This document shows, one piece after another, positions 59,230 to 64,000 of a stretch of 64,000 nt of DNA. Both the position numbers and the translations under genes were made by a program. Source of the stretch: Prochilodus magdalenae (taxonomy: Eukaryota > Chordata > Actinopteri > Characiformes > Prochilodontidae). How positions within the stretch are numbered: position 1 is the first letter of the stretch; each line of letters opens with the position of its first letter. Under the pieces are notes generated by a model. That model had not been told where the DNA came from and searched no databases. It saw only the letters and a program-made list of their open reading frames with translations. Where the stretch lies: the NCBI GenBank assembly GCA_024036415.1, contig JAMWET010002917.1, positions 1 to 64,000 of the forward strand. The letters run 5' to 3'.

Positions 59230-60195
59230 TAGTGGTCCTTTGTCGCACTGGGTCTCAGGATGGACTTGAGAACTGGATTGGACATTTTAGGAACTGTCCT
59301 AAAATGGTTCAGTTCATACCAGCAAAGAGGGGACTACTTTGTTGAAACTGTTTCTGAAACTGTGATGTCCCGCAGGGTTTACTTCTTGGCCCCCTTTTGG
59401 CCAAATCCTATAATACTATATAGGATATATCTTACCATAGTTATGAAGATGATACTCAAACAAGGTTGCAAGTGCCTTGAGCAAATCGCTAACTAGATGG
59501 GACAAAACTTTCTATAGTTGAATAAAGATAAAACCGATTACTTTATTTAGGAATGGCAATGAGAGGCACAGACTAGCTGCTTATTAGTATTTGAAAGACC
59601 TAAAATCTAAAGAACTAGCATGTACGTTTGATGTACTAACAGACTCTGATGTCAGTTTTAGGAGTTGATGTTAAAGCTGTTGCCATATCAGTGTTCTATC
59701 ACCTAAAGAGCATCAACAAGATTAGAGATGGTCTGACTAAACCAGACCTGGAAAAACTCATCCATGCCATTCTATCTAGCTGGATTGATCACTGTAATGG
59801 TTTCCCTACTGGACTCCCAAACAAGACAATCAAACAGTTTGATTTAAAATACAGCTCTCACACTCACCAGGAGGAACACATCATCCCCAGTCTTAAACCA
59901 TTACACTGGATACCAGTATGTTGCAGGATAGACTTTAAAGTTCTATTACTGGCCTGTACGTTGCTGAAAGGTGCAGGACCGCGGTATTTATTTGATATGC
60001 TGCAGCTATATGAGCCGAGTGGAACTTTAGGTTATTAGGAACTAGTCATTCCGCCCTAAGGTAAAGACTAAACATGGAGAAGCAGTATGTAGCAGCTATT
60101 TTGCTGTTCCTAAATGGAACCAGAGGACAGTGGTTCCTGATTCAGATTGTGAGCGACAGCAGTCCTCTCTAAGCTGATTTGTTTTGATACTGATT
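59230..60195 (+). mobile_element. LINE reverse-transcriptase and C-terminal fragments
   Basis: Broken + frames show GTVLKWFSSYQQ, a region ending in SYEDDTQ (RT catalytic box, read near 59440), then SVFYHLKSINKIRDGL, LSSWIDHCNGFPTGLP, PSLKPLHWIPVCCRIDFKVL and GPRYLFDMLQLYEPS. The order matches the RT to C-terminus of a fish LINE. Frame shifts and stops throughout. Confidence 0.8.
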
Positions 60196-60912
60196 TGTAT
60201 CAGTGTGTCTGTCATGTTGTGTTAGCAAACATGGAGGCCCGACACCATACTGAGAGACACTACTGTATTTTTGTATGTGTAGCTCAATAAGTACAGCTCT
60301 GGAAATAAGAGACCACGCCAGGTTCTTCTTTAATCAGCATCTTCACATGTACGGCAGGCTCTTAGTGAGGAACCAAAGGTTCGGTTCTAGCTTTACTGGA
60401 TACAGTAAGCATCTAGTTCATAAAAACAAGGTCAAGCAACAAACACACAGGACAGCACAGCTACCGACTGGCAGAGGGCCAAAACCACTCTCTACTGACC
60501 GTGATGAGCGCCACCTCATTTGAATGTCACTTAACCACTGTATGACCCTAATGACCCTAAGTGACCTACAGAAGGACTGACGAGCAGTGGGTGGGGTAAG
60601 CATGGTTCAAAACAGGCTTCTGGAGGCGTCATTAGTGATTTCCCAAATAAACAGATCTAAAATGCAATATTTGATGTGGATTTTGGCAGACAGTAGTGTA
60701 TAGAATAAAACAGAACTGCTCATTTTGGTCAAACACAAAACCAGAAACTGTAACACTAGAGAAACTGTTCATTTTGAGGTGCTCTCTTAAATTTGTTCAT
60801 ATCAGTCTGAATTAGTCATCATTTATTGTTACTGGCTTTATCTTCCTTCCTAATAGCCCTGCAATCCCACACTTCCTTCTGGGTGCAGATATTCTATTGA
60901 TGATGAAAGTAT
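60195..60912 (+). mobile_element. Tc1/mariner remnant split by another transposon
   Basis: 60195-60290 and 60825-60912 match the right part of the element at 48540-49318 (GTTAGCAAACATGGAGGCCC; CCCACACTTCCTTCTGGGTG). Between them, 60290-60800 is the TIR-bearing element also seen at 28830-29185, starting CTCTGGAAATAAGAGACCAC. The nesting shows the order of insertion. Confidence 0.6.
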
Positions 60913-60929
60913 TGGTCACCTCTGTCTTA

Positions 60930-61560
60930 AAGACCCTAAAACCTATACTGGTTTACTAACAGATCCTGTTGGTTTCAAACATAGACAGACTAAAATTTTT
61001 CACAAGCAGATTAATTAGAGTCGCTCCAGCGATTGGATCACCCTTTAGGTGTTGGGAGCCTTTACTGACCTGGGAAATTCTGTTTTTTGCTGCACCTGCG
61101 AGCTGGAATTCACTACTTTAAAGCTCCCCTAGCTCAGGACATTTGACCACTTTAAAACTTTTAGTCTCTAACCACCTCTATTCAGCCTGCAGCTGTTTCA
61201 TTTGATTTTACTTTAATATTTGATATAGTTTTGGGAGGCTTTGTTTCATATCTATTCATCTTTTAGTGTTTTTTTAATGTATTTTAAGCTCTCTATCACT
61301 ATTAAGTTATGTTTTACATTCTCCTTTCTTTTAATAATAACTTTTATTGATTTATATTTAACCTTTAATTTTCTTAACAGTAGAATATGTTATTTGTTAT
61401 TTTATTTTACTTCATTATTACCATATTAAATGTAGTTATATTACCATTGTTATTAGGGTATTAGAGGTACTATTTTTGCATTGTTATTGTATTGGCTCAG
61501 CTACATTTTAAATGACAGTGTCCCTCAATGTATTCAGAGTAGAAATAAAGATTGATTGAT
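60930..61560. other. LINE-like 3' tail and AT-rich DNA
   Basis: 60990-61150 resembles the C-terminal WNSL-type end of a LINE ORF in broken frame. The rest is T-rich with AATAAAGATTGATTGA near 61540. No gene. Confidence 0.4.
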
Positions 61561-62156
61561 TTAGAATTTTCTTTTTTTCCCAAATATATTGTATAAATCG
61601 TGTCTTTTTGAATCCTAATCTGAAAAATTATATATTCTCATTTGTACAGCACTTTGAATAGCCACAGTGTGTAAAAGCTGCTATCTAAACAAACTGGCCT
61701 TGCTTAAAGCAGCTTTAGTACCAGTAATCACCAAAAACACCTTCACATAAAGAAAAGATTATAATTTCTATGTAAATGACTTCCCAGATCCACAGAAATA
61801 ACTTCACAGGGAGGAGTTTACCTGTGTCAGGGTGATGATGAAAGATCAATCTGTGTCCTGATGCCTTTTTATTCAGAAAGTTCTACAGGCGGATTTTGGG
61901 TCATCTTTATTCTCTTACTGCAGTTACAAACAGTAATACAATTGTGACTGCATATTCAGCACATAATTCTGCATCAAATGTTTTATTTAAAAATACATTT
62001 CAAGCTACAAAAAAATACAGGCTACAATCAAATTTGCTAGTAAAAATACCTATTAAGAAAAAAAAGAAACATGTTTCAGTCCATTAATTATATATATAAC
62101 ATCAGTATCAGTTCATATATAATAATCCTCATGTTTTTTTTTCATCCCAATAAAAC
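61561..62156. other. Intergenic DNA between the receptors, no feature seen
   Basis: AT-rich; holds the likely 3' UTR of the minus-strand receptor. No second coding region recognised. Confidence 0.45.
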
Positions 62157-63095
62157 TCAGTCTGCAAAGATGTGTGTTTTTCTCCTCCAAATCATTCTCT
62201 TAATCCTACTCCAGATCTCCTGCAGTTTCAGTCCATATATAATAGGATTGATTACAGGAGGAATGACTCCATTTTCAACTGACATTATCATGGCAAATAT
62301 ATGCGGTACACTTCCTTCAAATCGGCTGCCAATCATTTCAAAACATACTGTAATAGTGTAATTAGTGAAGATAAAAAGGTGAGGTAAGCAGGTCTGTAGA
62401 GCCTTTCTTCTGAAATCTTTGGAATTCCGCAAACAAACATCAATTATTCTAACATATGAATAGATTATGAAGATCATAGGTGGTAATACAGCAAAGCTAA
62501 ATGCAACCGCTCCATATGCATTCATGGCAGTTATCTCCCCGCAACTCAATTTAGCAATAGAGTAAATACTACAGTATATTCTGTTCATTTTAAATTTACA
62601 CAGCTGGCGGTATGTCAGTATTACTGATATGCCAACTTCACAGGAAGGTACAAACCAACAGAGGAATATAAGTTTTCTAACAGTGGACGGTTTTATAAGA
62701 GTTGCATATTGTAACGGTTTACATATGGACACATATCTGTCATATGCCATAACAGATAACAGTGTAAATTCAGATGCAGCATACGTATAAAGACAAAAGG
62801 CCTGAAACAGACAGGCTCCATGAGTGATAACTTGTGTTTCAGACAGCAAATCAATCAGCAGTTTAGGATAAAAGGCAGCCGTTCCAAGTAGAGCATTACA
62901 CAGTAAAGCAGCAATGAATATGTACATTGGCTCATGCAGACATCTGTTTGTGTAAATGACCGATATGATGACAGCATTAGAAAAGATAATCAGTATATAA
63001 ACTGAGAGAGAAATTAGAAAATACACATATCTATATTTCTCCAACTCCACGTGACCTTCCAAATATAAATATGTAACATTAGTAGAGTAATCCAT
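62157..63095 (-). CDS. Olfactory receptor (class A GPCR), gene 2
   Basis: Single-exon, 312 residues, seven hydrophobic helices, with NVT glycosylation site at 6-8, LHEPMYIF before TM2, extracellular C94, MAYDRYVSICKPLQY at 116-130, RRKALQTCLPHL before TM6 and INPIIYGLK ending TM7. Most replacements relative to gene 1 fall in TM3 to TM6 (for example YAASEF for YGAAEF), where odorants are expected to bind. The C-terminus (RRKTHIFAD) differs completely from gene 1. The ATG chosen aligns with gene 1; an earlier ATG at 63111 is out of frame. Confidence 0.95.
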   Translation of the reverse strand: MDYSTNVTYLYLEGHVELEKYRYVYFLISLSVYILIIFSNAVIISVIYTNRCLHEPMYIFIAALLCNALLGTAAFYPKLLIDLLSETQVITHGACLFQAFCLYTYAASEFTLLSVMAYDRYVSICKPLQYATLIKPSTVRKLIFLCWFVPSCEVGISVILTYRQLCKFKMNRIYCSIYSIAKLSCGEITAMNAYGAVAFSFAVLPPMIFIIYSYVRIIDVCLRNSKDFRRKALQTCLPHLFIFTNYTITVCFEMIGSRFEGSVPHIFAMIMSVENGVIPPVINPIIYGLKLQEIWSRIKRMIWRRKTHIFAD

Positions 63096-63111
63096 TAGTG
63101 GAGTAATCCAT
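63079..63111 (-). promoter_or_regulatory. Overlapping upstream ORF of olfactory receptor 2
   Basis: A 16-bp tandem duplication of ATGGATTACTCCACTA created a second ATG 16 bases upstream, out of frame. It encodes 10 residues and stops at TAA inside the receptor coding sequence. Confidence 0.55.
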
Positions 63112-63227
63112 AAAACAGGTTATCAGTATAATCTGGTTTTGCACAAATCAGTGATTGTCTGTATGTAGTCAGGCATCATAGAATCCATGTATAAGGGTGA
63201 AGAACTAAACCCAGTGATGGTGCAGTA

Positions 63228-63315
63228 GCTGTACAGACTATAGAGAGGAAAACAGCTTTGTGTGTCTATATTTATATACTCTCTACTGGACAGATACGTA
63301 TTCCTCAGTGGTTCA
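63228..63315 (-). promoter_or_regulatory. Conserved promoter block of olfactory receptor 2
   Basis: The minus strand reads CCACTGAGGAATACGTATCT, then GAGAGTATATAAATATAGAC, then the AAAGCTGTTTTCCTC and GTCTGTACAGCTACTG blocks, matching the upstream region of receptor 1. TATATAAATA is the probable TATA box. Confidence 0.65.
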
Positions 63316-63424
63316 CTGACTTGTCACTGACACAGTCACTGCTAAGTCAGGCCTACCTCCCTTACTGTCGTAACAGCTGTAGGAAATAAAGTTCTATGCA
63401 GTTTACATCAACCAAAGCTCACAG

Positions 63425-63600
63425 AACTTAGCAACGACCATGGATACCAAAGCAACCGCCTAGCAACCGCCTTTGATACTGTAGCAACAACCTGGGGCAC
63501 AATAGCAACCACCTTGGAACACCATGGCAACTGCCTAGCAAAACCATAGTAACAATTTGATATACCAAAGCAACCACCTAGCAACAAACTAATACACTTG
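63425..63600. repeat. Degenerate tandem repeat (AGCAACCACCT type)
   Basis: Imperfect 22-25-bp units built on CCATAGCAACCACCTAGCAA. The minus-strand open frame over it is a repeat product. Confidence 0.7.
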
Positions 63601-64000
63601 TCCAGTTGTTTCATGTTAAGGGGCAGCTGTCTAAGCATTTCACTGCTAGCTGTACTGTGTATGACTGTGTGTCTAGGTTCCTAGACATGGATTAGGCCTA
63701 GTCCTGGACTACACAGCACGCTGAATGGTGAGACGTAAGCATCGAGGGGCCATAACCTGTACCTGACTCACATAAAAGATTGTCCTGTTGCATGTCCTTC
63801 CCATTCTGACTCATGCTGTTGTGTTGGTAGCATCATTTAATGTATGTTCTGAGAGACACTATTTCTGTATGTGACCATACAGGATAGGCCACAGTTCAGC
63901 CCTTGAAAAACACAAAGACTGTTAGCAGAAATGGAGATCCAGAGGTCATCCCAGGGTGTGGTGCAGGGATTATACGCATTATACAGGATTTTTACTGGTC

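Overview
The window is vertebrate nuclear DNA, almost certainly from a ray-finned fish. The evidence is an intron-bearing tRNA-Tyr array, a split WIPF2 gene, two fish-type olfactory receptor genes, stefin-type cystatin duplicates, Tc1/mariner remnants and many non-LTR (LINE) fragments. No bacterial, plasmid or viral gene set is present. The species cannot be fixed from the sequence.

Bases 1-18984 are a tRNA array of about 20 repeat units, each about 916 bp. Each unit carries one tRNA-Glu(CTC), one tRNA-Tyr(GTA) with a 15-nt intron, one decayed full-length tRNA-Tyr copy and one tRNA-Tyr 3' half. The array flips orientation at about 5380-5484. Left of it tRNA-Glu is on + and tRNA-Tyr on -; right of it the reverse. 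I count 20 full-length tRNA-Tyr genes and 18 intact tRNA-Glu genes. One tRNA-Tyr is 5'-truncated, and three tRNA-Glu copies are damaged or altered, two of them beside the flip. The array ends against a LINE 3' fragment.

Bases 19.6-41.3 kb are a repeat-rich cystatin cluster. It holds two complete three-exon genes (26723-27631 and 32787-33707) encoding a stefin-type cysteine-protease inhibitor fused to a secretory signal peptide. It also holds an orphan third exon (21650-21769) and a deletion pseudogene (40182-40450). These lie in segmental duplications that also carry two copies of a 32-bp minisatellite, LINE fragments and Tc1 pieces.

Bases 41.9-53 kb hold one gene, wipf2, with seven coding exons that join to a 444-residue protein. 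All splice sites and phases agree. It encodes a WASP/N-WASP-binding actin regulator with an N-terminal proline run, a WH2 domain and a C-terminal WASP-binding segment. Introns carry a 34-bp minisatellite just before the start-codon exon and a 50-bp minisatellite before the last exon.

Bases 53-64 kb hold a duplicated 3'-end segment, a broken Tc1 transposon, a 37-bp minisatellite, and two intact single-exon olfactory receptor genes facing each other (57887-58822 on +, 62157-63095 on -). LINE and DNA-transposon debris lies between them. The two receptors share a TATA-containing upstream block and each has a short overlapping upstream ORF.
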